Part shown: piece by piece, positions 1 through 11,595 of the stretch | Numbering within the stretch: the stretch's first letter is position 1 | How the letters are laid out: every line of letters starts with the position of its first letter | Assembly (NCBI GenBank): GCA_019671005.1 | Contig: CM033752.1 | Span: 7,626,001-7,690,000, forward strand | Direction: 5' to 3' | Source of the DNA: Hibiscus mutabilis | Lineage: Eukaryota; Streptophyta; Magnoliopsida; Malvales; Malvaceae | DNA length: 64,000 nt | Notes under the pieces: model-generated | What the model was told of the DNA's origin: nothing | The model's input: only the letters and a program-made list of their open reading frames with translations | The model's database searches: none | Program-made: the position numbers and the translations under genes

Positions 1-127
1 AAGCTCAACGATGGGAGGAAACATGGATTAATGCATGAATGGCTAATTATGCAACTAATATGAGCCTAAATCTAACAATAATATGAGTAAAAAGGGTAAG
101 AAAAATAGTACTTTTGAACACTTATCA
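1..127 (-). repeat. End fragment of an Athila-type LTR (family N)
   Basis: This stretch matches the right-hand end of the solo LTR at 2629-4168: both carry the gcatgaatggcta motif, then a tract of atatgagcctaa, then a run ending in cttatca here and cttaaca there. It is cut off by the window start. On the minus strand it opens with TGATAAGTG, the style of start seen in Athila-type LTRs, so minus is the likely element orientation. Confidence 0.7.
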
Positions 128-1396
128 CGTACCGGTACGCGGGCAACTGTTTCGGTACGGGCCTAGGCAAATTTGGCCAGTGTTTCGGTACTGGGGGAGG
201 CATTTCGATACGGTACAGTTTTTCATGAAGGGAGTATCGAAACGAGGTTTGGCTACTGGAATTCTGGGGTTTTGAAATAACAATTGCGTATCAAAACACC
301 CTTTTCCGTACCGTTACGGTGGTAGTTAAATTGGTTATTTGGAATATTCTGAAGTTATGTTTTTTTACGTTTTGGTCCCTAAATGTTGTGGATGCAACTA
401 AATGAGTCTGGATGATCTTTTTTACTTGATTTTTAACATGTAAGCATGAAACCTGCTTAATTAAAGATTGGTAACATAAAAATGAGCTAAGACCCTACAG
501 TTTTCCAAATTTGCAATTTGGTCCTAAAATTGCAAATGTGATCAATTGGATGTCAATTCGACGCCCGATTGAGTTGGGTTTTCACCAGATATCAGTACGT
601 ACATGTAGGATAATAATTATGCATCTAGATAAGATAAAAGGAAAAATGGACGTGTTTCAGGTTTTATCTTCTCAGTTTACTTCGGTAAACCTAATGTAGC
701 CCACTCGGTTCGATCTTGCGATTAGGCCGGGTCGAGGGGGTTACACTAGTATCGTTACGAATTTATGTTATTGGAATCTAAAAATTTAATTGGCACTGGT
801 ACGGTTCCTTGAGTATCGGTACTGAAGGTAGTTAAGTTATTTATGACTTAACCCAACTTAAGTTTTTTTTTTGCATTTCAGTCCTAAACATCGTATGTAT
901 TAATTGAAAGGTGTATAAATGTCCAAATGAGCTAAAAGTTGACAAGTAACCATGATTTATCATGAACTTCATGAACGTTTCCTTAATTTTTAGAAAGGAC
1001 CATGAAATTTTATAAATTATATTTTGGTCCCTAATTGGGAATTAAGGCTATTAAATTAATAATCGATTTGGTTCTGATTCAATAAATCTGAATTCAGTAC
1101 GGAGGAAAGAATAAGAGATGAATTTTGATAAGTCCTTTAATTTTAAAATATTTATGCCTCAGTCCCCAAACTTTGAAAATCTTACAAGATGGTCCCAAAT
1201 GACTAAAATCAAAATTTAGAATCTCCTGTGTTCTAATGGTTAAATGGTTTACTGGACTTTGAACATGAGTTACATGAATTAATTAAATGATTAATTTGTA
1301 TTTATTTGACCTTGCTTTGAACGCCAATTGTTTCGATTTGATTTCTAGTAACACTTTCGATCCGATTTTCTTCCAGACTAGGTAGGGGTTGTTACA
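128..1396. other. Gene-free LTR-like repeat DNA
   Basis: No gene is seen here. The stretch has repeated cggtacgg / cgtaccg motifs (about 130-320 and 800-830). Two places look like retroelement LTR tails: gggtcgagggggttaca at about 731 and gtaggggttgttacaca at about 1382. Phrases such as ttttggtccctaaa and tttcagtcctaaac recur, as in many plant Ty3-type LTRs. Short ORFs here look random. I cannot define element boundaries. Confidence 0.4.
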
Positions 1397-1690
1397 CAAG
1401 TTGATACCCAAACTTTAATTTCATCAATTAGTCCTCAAAATTTTGAATATTCTAATTTCACCCCCAAACTATTAGTATATGCTAACCTTATCTTGTGTTA
1501 ATAAAACCATTATAAAAATTGTTAATTTTCATGTAAACAATTAATATAATTGATATGAACGATAATTTGAGGATGAAATTGAGATACAAATGTTTGGGGT
1601 CCAATTTAGAATGAGGGACATAATTTGAGGATGAACCTAGGCAATTAACACTAAACTAGTGATTGGATTATCAATGTGTGCTTTCCACAT
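1397..1690. repeat. MITE-like imperfect inverted repeat
   Basis: The two halves read as an imperfect palindrome: gatacccaaactttaatttc near 1401 faces gaaattgagatacaaatg and gtttggggtcc near 1575-1602. Such AT-rich foldback units are common in plants. No target duplication was identified, so the class is unknown. Confidence 0.4.
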
Positions 1691-1853
1691 AGTGATGTCG
1701 GTATAAATAAATATATAAGTATTTATTAAGAAAATGTTCACTAGTGTTTTGTTACAATGATTAAGATGATATTAAGAATAAATAAATAGAGTTAATATTA
1801 AAAAAATGAAATCAATCCATCAAATGTCTATAATTAAAATGACTTTTTAATAA

Positions 1854-1918
1854 AATAGATGCATATAATCTATTAAAAATAGATGTATATAATCTATTAA
1901 AAATAGATGTATATAATG
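1854..1918. repeat. 24-bp tandem repeat
   Basis: About 2.6 copies of a 24-bp AT-rich unit containing tagatgtatataatctatt. No coding meaning is visible. Confidence 0.7.
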
Positions 1919-2006
1919 GAGTGAGATAATTGTAATAAATATTTGATTTGTTCCACTCAAGCAAATTTTCAAAAATTTTAAAACATAAATATGTAAATAT
2001 ATTATT

Positions 2007-2523
2007 AGGGGCGTAAATGAACCAAGCTTGAATAAACGATGCTTTGTTCGTCTCTGTTTATTTATTTTTGAAAATATTCATATTCGTTTACTCATTTTTA
2101 AAAGTATTCGTGTTCATTTGTTTAGCGCTCGCAATCATGTTCGTTTAACATTCACGAACATATTCGTTTATAGCCAAAATGATGAAATTACATCACTAGT
2201 TCTTAAGCTCCTTAGGCTTTACAGTTTGAACTCTAAAGTTCACCTTGTGTTCAATTTAGTCCTTATCTTCACCAATATTTAAAATATAAAAAATAGAAGG
2301 AAATGAGAACTGGGTAAACTGGCTTATAAACGATGATAAACGAACTAGTTTGTGAACATAAACGAACCAAACACACCCATGTTCATGTTTGTTCGTTCGT
2401 TTATTAAGCGAACATAAAAATTGTATCCATACTCGTTTATTTAGCTTAATAAAAGAACATAAACAAAAGTTATAGGAACAGTTCATGAACAGTTCGTCGA
2501 ACACTCTATTCCTTTACACCCCT
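2007..2523. mobile_element. Short DNA transposon (MITE-like) with GTTCG-rich body
   Basis: The ends are imperfect inverted repeats: aggggcgtaaatga at left and, read backwards, aggggtgtaaagga at right. The body is rich in gttcg / cgaac motifs on both arms and folds back on itself (for example tgttcgtttaacattcacgaac). This is a familiar class of plant MITE. Flanks are AT-rich and the target duplication is only partial (tattatt versus atgtatt). No transposase is present; ORFs across it are by-products of the repeat. Confidence 0.55.
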
Positions 2524-2628
2524 ATGTATTGTGTATTTATATTATATTTACATCATAGATGTATGAAACATTTATACATATTGTTTATAAAAATATATAT
2601 ACTAAAAGTACATACATGAATAAATTAC

Positions 2629-4168
2629 TGTTGCGCGTAAAAAGTGCTCCGCAATTGTGCAAGTGTACACGTCGCAAGTTATAGTATAAAAGATATCGTC
2701 TCCACAGGGATTGGTGCCACTTCAAGAATCTAGTCTCTTTGCACTGTAAAAAGTAAAAGAACACAAGTAGAAGATTGTAGGAGTTTTAACTAACAACTAA
2801 ACTAGAAAGCAATAAAGTAAAACAAGATGTAATCAAATGAGAGAGAATAGGCCAGGTTATCGTGAGTTGAGGTGTGATAGCCAATTGGATTGTCTTGGTA
2901 AAAGAGTGCAAGGGCAACTCAGTTGCCGTGGCAACTCGCGCAGCGGAGTTGCCTTGGCAACTAGTCGACGGTTTCCTGAGCAACTAGCTGGGCAACTATT
3001 TGGGCGGCTGGGCAGCAACTTCAAGGTTCGACAGAGCGTTCTTCAATGGTTTCTTCTTATCCTTAAGTCAAAACTCTAGCTACTTATGCATGCCTTGACA
3101 ATACATCCCAGCGTGAATCAAGGGTGAACAACAACCAATCTTGTGCTCCTCTTAGCCATTGAAATCCTTAACTTATTCCTAAGACGGATTAATCTTCACC
3201 ATCAATAGATTGAATAAAGACCATACTCATTCGTTTCTTGAATCTATCTCTCCCGATATTAGATAAATAGATGAAGCTACGAGATCATCTCCTAATTCAC
3301 TCGCAAACAAGAATAAAAACCAAGAATGAGCAAACCTTGAATTGAAAGTGCAAAATCTTATTACCTAAACAAAATCCAATTGTTTCTCACAACCACAAAA
3401 CACAATAACCTTAGCCAAATAGATTTAGTTCATGGCTAGGTTCCAAAGAAACACAAAACAAATAATCCCTAACATAAACCTAATCGAACAAGAAAGAAAA
3501 AGATGAAGAATGGTTGAAGCCTCTTGTCGAAATCTCTCCCCCTTTGCTCTCCCTTTCAATCGAACTCTCCCCCTTGCCCTCTCTTGGAGTTGATGGCTTG
3601 GTCTCGTTTAAATAGGAGATGGCTAGGTCAAAGTCTCTCTTGAGGAAGAAGTTAAGTTGGAATTAAATACTTTAAAAGAATATAATTCTTTATTATATTT
3701 AAATTCCTTCTAGATCTTCTCCTATCTTCTTGGGATTTAATTTCTCTTTGACCTCTTCATGGAAATCAAACTCCTTTGGGATTTAACTTTGCTCTATGTC
3801 ATCTTGGGCTTATCTAGTCATCAATTTCGACTGCCATATCTTCTTATCCCTTATCGACAATTGCCTTGGCAACTAGCTCGGTAACTCCTTCATGCATTGC
3901 CCTAGCAACTGCGTCGGCATCTCCTTCATGCACTACCCTGGCAACTGGTTCCAGCCTTGTTCAGGCAAGTGATTCTGCACACACACAAAAACAACTATCG
4001 GCAATACCCTTTTTCCACAAAATTAAGCAAAATATGAAATCAAGCTTGTCCACTAAGGAAAAAATGCAAACATGCATGAATGGCTAATAATGCAACTAAT
4101 ATGAGCCTAAGTCTAGCAATAATATGAATAAAAAGGGTGAATAAAATAGTACTTTTAGACACTTAACA
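2629..4168 (-). mobile_element. Solo LTR N1, Athila-like
   Basis: It starts TGTTGCGCG, ends CTTAACA, and is flanked by a perfect 5-bp direct repeat attac (2624-2628 and 4169-4173). No internal retroelement sequence is present, so it is a solo LTR left by LTR-LTR recombination. A second copy lies at 4557-5995 and an end fragment at 1-127. It carries many ggcaac / gttgcc motifs (about 2905-3015 and 3860-3965). Minus orientation is inferred because the minus reading opens like other Athila-type LTRs. The small ORFs inside are not genes. Confidence 0.85.
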
Positions 4169-4293
4169 ATTACAAATATATAATTTTGAAGCATAAATAA
4201 AAAAATAATAAGTTGAAACAAATGATTATTTATTTAACTAATATTTGTCGACATAGATGTTTGTAATATCTATACAAAATGAGGAATAGATAT

Positions 4294-6210
4294 TGTTGAT
4301 GCTTAAAATGTTAGAAACCGATTACGAAGGTGGAGATGGTGGTAGAGATGAGTGAGAGGGTGGTGGTTGATGACGGTCGGTGGTGGTTCACCCATTTTGA
4401 CGAGGGTGTAGAGCAACTGATGATGATAATAGAGGTCGTGCGAAGGCCTTGAGTTTGGAGAGTCGGTCGTCAATTTACTCTTTATCCTGAGAGGTATTTA
4501 TAGTCGAGAGACACTGTTTGATAGGGCAGACCTAGTGACGGCTACTGATGGGTCATTGTTGCGCGTAATAAGTGCTCCGCAATTGTGCAAGTGTACACGT
4601 CGCAAGTTATAGTATAAAAGATATCGTCTCTACAGGGATTGGTGCCACTTCAAGAATCTAATCTCTTGCAGTGTAAAAAGTAAAAGAACACAAGTAGAAA
4701 ATTGTAGGAGTTTTAACTAACAACTAAACTAGAAAGCAATTAAGTAAAAGAAGATGTAATCAAATGAGAGAGAATAGGCCAGGTTATCGTGAGTTGATGA
4801 GTGATAGCCGATTGGACCGTCTTGGTAAAAGAGTGCAAGGGCAACTCAGTTGCCGTGGCAACTTGCACAGTGGGGTTGCCTTGGCAACTAATCGATGGTT
4901 GCCTGGGCGACTAGCTGGGTAACTACTTGGGCGGCTGGGCACTTCAAGGTTCGGCGGAGCGTTCTTCAATGGTTTCTTCTTATCCCTAAGTCAAAACTCT
5001 AGCTACTTGTGCATGCCTTGATAATATATCCCTGAGTGAATCAAGGGTGAACAACAACCAATCTTGCGCTCCTCTTAGCCTTTGAAATCCTTAACTTATT
5101 CCTAAGCCAGATTAATCTTCACTATCAATGGATTGAATAAAGACCATACTTATTCGTTTCTTGAATCTAACTCTCCCGATATTAGATAAATAGATGAAGT
5201 TACGAGATCCTCTCCCAATTCACTCGCAAACAAGAATAAGAACCAAGAATGAGTAAACCTTGAATTGAAAGTGCAAACTCTTATTACCTAAACAAAATCC
5301 AATTGTTTCTTACAACAACAAAACACAATAACCTTAGCCAAATAGATTTAGTTCATGGCTAGGTTCCAAAGAAACACAAGACAAAGAATTCCTAGCATAA
5401 ACCTAATTGAACAAGAAAGAAAAAATATGAAGAATGGTTGAAGCCTTGTCGAAATCTCTCCAAAGCCTTATCGAAATCTCCCTTGCTCTTTGTCGAAATT
5501 TCTCTCCTCTCTCCCCTCTTTGGAGTTGACGGCTTGATCCTTAAGTTATAGGGCTAGGTCAAAGTCTTTTTTTGAGGAGGAAGTTTAGTTGGAATTAAAT
5601 ATCTTTAAAGAATATAATTCTTTATTATATTTAAATTCTTTCTAGAACTTTCCTATCTTCTTGGGATTTAATTTCTCTTTAACCTCTTAATGGAAATCAG
5701 ACTCCATTGGGATTTAACTTTTCTCCAAGTCATCTTGGGCTTATCTAGTAATTAATTTCGACTACCATATCATCTTATCCCTTATCGAAAATTGCCCTGG
5801 CAACTAGCTCGGCATCTCCTTCATGCATTGCCCTGGAAACTGGTTCCAGCCTTGCTTTGGCAAGTGATTCTGCACACATACAAAAAAAACACACCAAAGC
5901 AGTATCTTTTTCCACAAAATTAAGCAAAATATGAAATCAAGCTTGTCCACCAAAGAAACAATGCAAACATGCATGAATGGCTAATAATGCAAACAGTCAT
6001 TATGATAAAGCCTAGCCCTCGGCTGATAGGCTTTTTAGCCTAGCTTTCAGTTGCAAGACAGTAAGCTTAGTTGGCCGGTCAAATGGACTCAATGGCTATC
6101 ACATCAATAGTAGAACAGTCTGACGGTAGAGGTTTTGAAGACTTAAGTAGGGGTCTTTTTGAGGCTACTAATTTCGGAGGCTTAAGCAAGGGTATAACAA
6201 AGGTATAACA
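4294..6210 (-). repeat. Left (3') LTR of element M, split by a solo LTR
   Basis: 4294-4556 and 6001-6210 together match the uninterrupted LTR at 8039-8498, including the segment cctagtgacggctact and the segment gctgataggctttt. The inner end carries an 11-bp repeat of aaggtataaca, so this copy is slightly longer than the right one. Confidence 0.8.
4557..5995 (-). mobile_element. Solo LTR N2 inserted in the LTR of element M
   Basis: Same family as 2629-4168, starting TGTTGCGCG and ending AAACA. A perfect 5-bp duplication gtcat flanks it (4552-4556 and 5996-6000). The uninterrupted site exists in the same window near 8283 (gggtcgtcaagat), which confirms the insertion. Compared with N1 this copy lacks about 95 bp just before its right end. 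Confidence 0.88.
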
Positions 6211-6222
6211 CTTGTCCCCCTT
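6211..6222 (-). promoter_or_regulatory. Polypurine tract of element M
   Basis: On the minus strand AAGGGGGACAAG directly precedes the LTR start TGTTATACC. In LTR elements this tract primes plus-strand DNA synthesis, and it fixes the element's orientation. Confidence 0.6.
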
Positions 6223-6267
6223 AGTCGAAGGAGGCTATAAAGTGGCACGAGCTAAGACTTGATTGTT

Positions 6268-6490
6268 GTATTGGAGAAACTCGACGCTCTTGGGGAAACA
6301 AATATAAATTGAGTGGAGGTAACTCGACGCTCTTGGAGAAACAAATATAAATATAAATTGAGCAGAGGTAATTCAATGCTCTTGGAGAAACAAAAATAAA
6401 TATAAATTGAGTGGAGGTAACTCGACTCTCTTGGAGAAACAAATATAAATATAAATTAAGAGGAAGTAACTCAACACTCTTGGAGAAATC
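6268..6490. repeat. ~57-bp tandem repeat inside element M
   Basis: About four units carry the motif actcgacgctcttggagaaa followed by caaatataaat and gaggtaa. A looser second set built on gaggcatctctacgctc and ttggagaa lies at about 6690-7010. The open frames that cross these tracts come from the repeat, not from a gene. Confidence 0.75.
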
Positions 6491-8019
6491 AGTCGTGCAT
6501 CAAGCGGAGGCATATGTCATTTCTTGCCCTTTGTAGAATTAACATTTAACGGGGAAGAGATATGTCATACCTCCCCTTTCCCTTTGAAGAATTAATCGTA
6601 AATGGGGGCGGAGGTATTTTAGACTTCTCCTTACCTTTTATAGAATTAATCATAAAATAGGGAGGAGGTATGTCAATCGTCTATTTGCCCTTTGTAGAAT
6701 CAATTGTAAATAAGGGCAGAGGCATCTCATATCTTTGGAGAATAAGTCGCATTTTTTGGGTTGAGGCATCTCTACGCTCTTGTAGATTCGTACCATTGGA
6801 GAATCAATCAAAAGTCTGGGTAGATGAGCGGAGGCATCTCTGTAAACTTGGGAGTTTAACTCGTAATGCAGATGACATCTCATACCCTTGGAGAGTCAGA
6901 AATATTTTTTGGGGTTGAGGCATCTCTACGCTCATATAGAACCATACCCTTGGAGAAAAAGTCACAAGTCTGGGCAGATGAGCAGAGGCATCTCAACATT
7001 TTTGTAGAAATACAGTACCAGCTGTATTGGATGGACGGAAGTATTACTATTCTTGTAGAAACAGACGTCCATCGAGTTGAGCATTTCAAAACATTTTAGA
7101 ATCAGTCATAGGTCGGAGATACTGTAGAACAGACAAATTTCAAAGATATTGTAGAAACAGATGAAATTCGGGGATATTATTAACATAGACAAAATTTGTA
7201 GGTATTGAATGAGCATACACATTCATCCATTTACGCATACATTAAACTATTTTATCATTCACCATCCAAGTAGTTATGTGGTAAATTCAAATATCCACAC
7301 ACTCATCATTCATCAGTAGTAGTGGCTATTCTGGCATTTATAGTAGTTTAAACATTTTTTCGGGAGATACCAATATTTCGGAGCGCTTTATGTACAAATG
7401 GGCTAACCCTTGTACCTTATAATTTTGTAGCGGAGATCATTTGTAGCGGAATTATTGCATAAAATCATTTGTAGAGAAGTATTTGGGGAGAGTTTTGATA
7501 GTGCTAATTCTTTTTCATAGTCTGGGAGGTTATGCGGAGGATGGTGTCGTTGCAGCGCGTTACGGAGGATGAGAGCATGTTCGGAGGAAGGTGAACGCTC
7601 TGAGAGCATGGAGACAATAATGTTCCTTCCTAAAACACTCAAGTAAAAAGTCAAATGCCTTTGATGATCTTATAAACTTACAATGCTTTCGCGGAGGATG
7701 GTGTCTTGAAGATTTCAGAGTATGCGACACATGGTGGTCCTCCCTCAAACACTTAAGCAAAAGAGTCAAGTTCCTTTAACGACTTCACAAACTTAAAATG
7801 CTTTTGTGGAGGCCGATGATGAAGGTACTTCATAGACCCTTAGAGTGAGGCCTCAACGCGCTTTAGAGATATAGACGACAGACACCAAATATACATTCTT
7901 CTCGCCGTTACCAATCGAAAAAACTAGGCACGCCAGATGGATTTGGAGATAAGTTGGTCATTATGGGATGGTTGTCTTTGATGATGTATCTCGACTGATT
8001 CTTTTGGTCGAGAAGATCT
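6491..8019. other. Internal region of element M, no protein domain seen
   Basis: The rest of the internal region includes the looser repeats at 6690-7010 and a second weakly repeated block at 7480-7860, built on tgcggaggatggtgtc and ggaggatgagagc. I recognise no retroelement protein in any frame. Short ORFs of 60-83 codons here do not resemble known families. Confidence 0.5.
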
Positions 8020-8038
8020 ACACGCTCACTGCACCAAT
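8020..8038 (-). promoter_or_regulatory. Likely primer binding site of element M
   Basis: On the minus strand, directly after the 5' LTR end, the sequence reads ATTGGTGCAGTGAGCGTG. The position fits a tRNA primer site. I do not assign the tRNA. Confidence 0.45.
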
Positions 8039-8498
8039 CGTTGATGCTCAAAAGGCCAGACACCGCAAATGAAGGCCGAGATAGTGGTTGAGATAGGTAA
8101 GAGGGCGGTGGTTAACGATGGTCGGTGGTGTTCACCCATTTTGTTGATGATGATAATGGAGGTTGTGCAAAGGCCTTGAGTTTAGAGAGCTGGTCGTCTT
8201 TTGCTCTTTGTCCCGATGATGTATTTATAGTCGATGGACATTATTTGATGGAACTGGGGCAGGCCTAGTGACGGCTACTAATGGGTCGTCAAGATAGAGC
8301 CTGACCCTCAGCTGATAGGCTTTTCAACCTAGCTTTTGGCTACTAGACGGTAGGCTCAGTTGGCCGATTAAATGGACTGGATAACTGTCGTATCAGTAGT
8401 AGGACAGTCCGGGGGTAGAGGTTTCAAAAATGTCTTTCTGGAGACTTAAGAGGTCTTTTCGAGGCTACTAATTTCGGAGGCTTAAGTAGAGTATAACA
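8039..8498 (-). repeat. Right (5') LTR of element M
   Basis: It is the intact counterpart of 4294-6210. It ends in ataaca and begins cgttgatgc, where the expected TG has become CG. It carries the empty-site sequence that shows where solo LTR N2 went into the other copy. Confidence 0.75.
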
Positions 8499-8503
8499 AA
8501 TAT

Positions 8504-9490
8504 GAATGACAAAATTGATTTTCACCTGCTCTGTTATCATCCAATTTTGATGAATGTTTATATATACATAATACACTAATCAAGCAAATATGGTAAATAT
8601 GTTATATAAGTATAATGTTAACAAAAGTCCCTGAGGTTTGATTGATTGATCATTTTGGTCCTTATTCTTTTTAAGTATTTTAGTCATCAATGTTTTATTT
8701 TTGAACAAAATAATATTTTTGGATGAAAATTGTTAGTTGAGTAACGACCAACTTTGCGTGATGCCACGTCAATAATTTTTTTAAATATAACAAATCAACA
8801 AAAAATATTAAATTAATTTTATTTAATTCTCATTTTAATTATTTCTAACCAATCATATGATATCATATAACATCATAAAGAATTAGACGGGAGGAAATAA
8901 TGATTTGGGAGTAGGGAATTTGAACCCGAATTTGGTGGGAAAATGATCAATGTCTAACCTCCAGTCCAACCCATTAATTTGGTTTAATGTAGAAAAATAA
9001 TATTCCTTTCATCTCATTCAATATATTTAGTATTAACTTTTTTGGTTAATTTTTTAACTTTAATTTATGGGTTTAATTTTGATACACAGGCTGTGTAAAA
9101 TAAATTTTACACAAGCCTATCTATTTCTACTATAAATCAAAATTAAACCTAAACCTCAAACCCTAACCCCTAAATTCTAAACACTAACCTTAAATTCTAA
9201 ACCCTACAACTCAAACCCCTAAACTCTAAACCCTACAACCCAAACCCCTAATCCTTAAAATTGTGTATTGAAGTTTTTTTCTTAATTTATTATTACTTTA
9301 AATTTATTATTGATAAAAATATATTTTAAAAACCTTCAACTAAATAGTTTAAAAATATATATTTTATAAAATTTAATTAATTAAAATATGTTTAGGACAA
9401 TGACAAAAAAAGATAATGTGTTTGAAAATTAATTTAGGGTTTGAAAATTATTAATCTGCATGTTTAGCATAACTATTTATTTTATTTCTT
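8504..9490. other. Spacer upstream of actin with foldback and telomere-like tract
   Basis: No gene is seen. About 8615-8790 reads like a common plant MITE fragment (aaaagtccctgaggtttg, then ttttggtcc). At 9087-9120 a hairpin is formed by caggctgtgtaaaat and attttacacaagcct. At 9137-9262 lies a degenerate plant telomere-like tract built from aaaccct and aaccccta units. The actin promoter probably occupies the last few hundred bases. Confidence 0.45.
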
Positions 9491-9495
9491 ACTAA

Positions 9496-9504
9496 TATAA
9501 ATAT
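9496..9504 (+). promoter_or_regulatory. Candidate TATA box of the actin gene
   Basis: tataaatat lies about 30-40 bases before a pyrimidine-rich stretch (ttctttcttttcaattcc) that suits a plant transcription start near 9530. The untranslated leader would then run to 9643. The assignment rests on position and sequence only. Confidence 0.5.
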
Positions 9505-9643
9505 CCCATTTTTCTTTCTTTTCAATTCCTATCCATTTGGGTCTACACCACCACTTCAACGGGGAGCAAAGAGAAGAAAGGTAAAAGCGTCGTCGTTTCC
9601 TTGCTTCTTCTTCCTCTCTGAACCTCCTCGTTTTCTTATCTAG

Positions 9644-10178
9644 GTAAATCTTCAATCTTTCCTTTCGTTTACTTCCAAGTGCACCGATCTGTGGATACTG
9701 ATGTTTTCGCGATAGTGGAATTGATATCTAGAATTCTACAAGTTTTTATTGACTTAAAGTTAGCTTATTCTGCTTCTCCTTGCATCTGGATCTTTACTTT
9801 ACTAGTTAGCTTGATCTGCTTTCTGTAGATCTCGTGAGAATTTTTATTTGCTTTTTAAGTTGAAACTGATCTTCCTGTTTGTTCTGATTAAAATTAATGT
9901 TTTTATTGTGCGGATTTAATGCTTCTCCAAAGTTTTTTTTAGAGTAAGAAAAGGCTCTGATCTTGATCTTTGTTTCTAATTGATTCAATATATTGTTCAT
10001 CGAGTCATAGAGTAGCTAGCTTATATGCTCATGAACTGAGTTTTGCCTACCATTTGAACAGAACTTGATTTCTTGAAGACTTTAATTTGAATTGTTTAGA
10101 TTATTTGAAGGGCCATATAATCCCGGTTGACAAATGATTTTGCTATACTCACTATCTCAGTTTTTTTTTTTTTTGTAG
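9644..10178 (+). other. Leader (5' UTR) intron of the actin gene
   Basis: A donor (tag|gtaaatc) and an acceptor after a long T-run (ttttttgtag|ta) define a 535-bp intron ending 11 bases before the start codon. Many vegetative plant actin genes carry a leader intron at this place, where it raises expression. The short leader exon is pyrimidine-rich. Confidence 0.8.
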
Positions 10179-10189
10179 TATTGCTAAAG

Positions 10190-10507
10190 ATGGCCGATAC
10201 TGAGGATATTCAGCCCCTCGTCTGTGACAATGGAACCGGAATGGTTAAGGTTAGTTGATTCCTAGACCTGATTTATGTTCTCCATTATTGTCTATCATTA
10301 TGGAGGTTCTGTTGCTTTGTTGTGGTTGATGTGATTTTGTTTATCACGAAGGCTGGTTTTGCTGGTGATGATGCTCCCAGGGCAGTTTTTCCCAGTATTG
10401 TCGGTCGACCCCGACACACTGGGGTCATGGTTGGGATGGGTCAGAAGGATGCCTATGTAGGAGATGAAGCACAATCTAAAAGAGGTATTCTTACTTTGAA
10501 ATATCCC

Positions 10508-10545
<38 letters not shown>

Positions 10546-10816
10546 AAAGATCTGGCATCATACATTCTACAATGAGCTCCGTGTTGCTCCTGAGGAGCAT
10601 CCTGTGCTTCTCACGGAGGCACCTCTCAATCCCAAAGCCAATAGAGAAAAGATGACTCAGATAATGTTCGAGACCTTCAATGTACCTGCCATGTATGTTG
10701 CTATCCAGGCTGTTCTCTCTTTGTATGCCAGTGGTCGTACAACAGGTTTGTTCAAATAGAAATTCTTGAGTTTCACACTTTTTTTACATATCATTCATAA
10801 TCAAGCTGAGACAATG

Positions 10817-10851
<35 letters not shown>

Positions 10852-11595
10852 TCTCACACTGTGCCAATATATGAGGGCTATGCCCTTCCTCATGCCATCC
10901 TCCGTCTAGACCTTGCTGGCCGTGATCTCACTGATTCTTTGATGAAGATTCTTACTGAGAGAGGTTACATGTTCACCACCACTGCTGAACGGGAAATTGT
11001 CCGTGACATGAAGGAGAAGCTTGCATATGTAGCCCTGGACTACGAGCAGGAACTGGAGACTGCCAAGAGCAGCTCTTCTGTTGAGAAGAACTATGAGTTA
11101 CCTGATGGACAAGTCATTACTATTGGAGCTGAGAGATTCCGTTGTCCGGAAGTTCTCTTCCAGCCATCTCTCATCGGGATGGAAGCTGCTGGAATCCATG
11201 AAACTACCTACAACTCCATCATGAAGTGTGATGTGGATATCAGGAAGGATCTCTACGGCAACATTGTGCTTAGCGGTGGTTCAACTATGTTCCCTGGCAT
11301 TGCAGACCGTATGAGCAAGGAGATCACTGCTCTTGCTCCAAGCAGCATGAAGATCAAGGTCGTTGCTCCACCTGAGAGAAAGTACAGTGTCTGGATTGGA
11401 GGTTCTATCTTGGCATCACTCAGCACCTTCCAGCAGGTGAAATATTTTTACTCCTATTTGGTTCATGCTTCCCTTTTTCTGTAAGTTAGTTGTCGAAGAC
11501 TGACATTCTTGCTTTACCTATTGCATCAGATGTGGATTTCCAAGGGAGAGTACGATGAGTCGGGTCCATCCATTGTCCACAGGAAGTGCTTCTAA
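10190..11595 (+). CDS. Actin, intact four-exon plant gene
   Basis: Actin is the ATP-binding subunit of cytoplasmic microfilaments, which drive organelle movement, cell growth and division. Coding exons are 10190-10249, 10352-10745, 10823-11436 and 11530-11595, giving 377 residues, the standard plant length. All introns are GT-AG and sit after codon 20, within codon 152 and after codon 356, the positions conserved in plant actins. Visible motifs are the first phosphate loop (DNGTGMVK), the second (DSGDGVSHT), the nucleotide-site GGSTMFPG, and the C-terminus ending HRKCF. The protein starts [11 protein letters not shown] and resembles the vegetative ACT7-like class, which is recognition by memory and not a tree. 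A leader intron and TATA box lie upstream; a hAT-type element lies downstream, probably within the 3' transcript. No frameshift or lost residue is seen, so it is probably functional. Confidence 0.97.

Larger units (their letters stand above)
4294..8498 (-). mobile_element. Small non-autonomous LTR retrotransposon M
   Basis: Two related copies of a ~465-bp repeat flank a 1.8-kb internal region. Flanking 5-bp sites are gatat (4289-4293) and aatat (8499-8503), a 4/5 match. A purine tract sits next to the left LTR and a PBS-like site next to the right LTR, so the element runs on the minus strand. The internal region has no gag, protease, reverse transcriptase or integrase that I can recognise and is partly made of tandem repeats, so it is a TRIM/LARD-like passenger that needs another element's enzymes. 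The left LTR is interrupted by solo LTR N2. Confidence 0.75.

Noticed and set aside
9137..9262. True telomere or subtelomere
   Set aside because: The units are degenerate, short, occur in both senses at five places, and are tied to foldback elements.
10298..10600. Minus-strand 100-codon frame over actin
   Set aside because: It is a shadow of actin exon 2.
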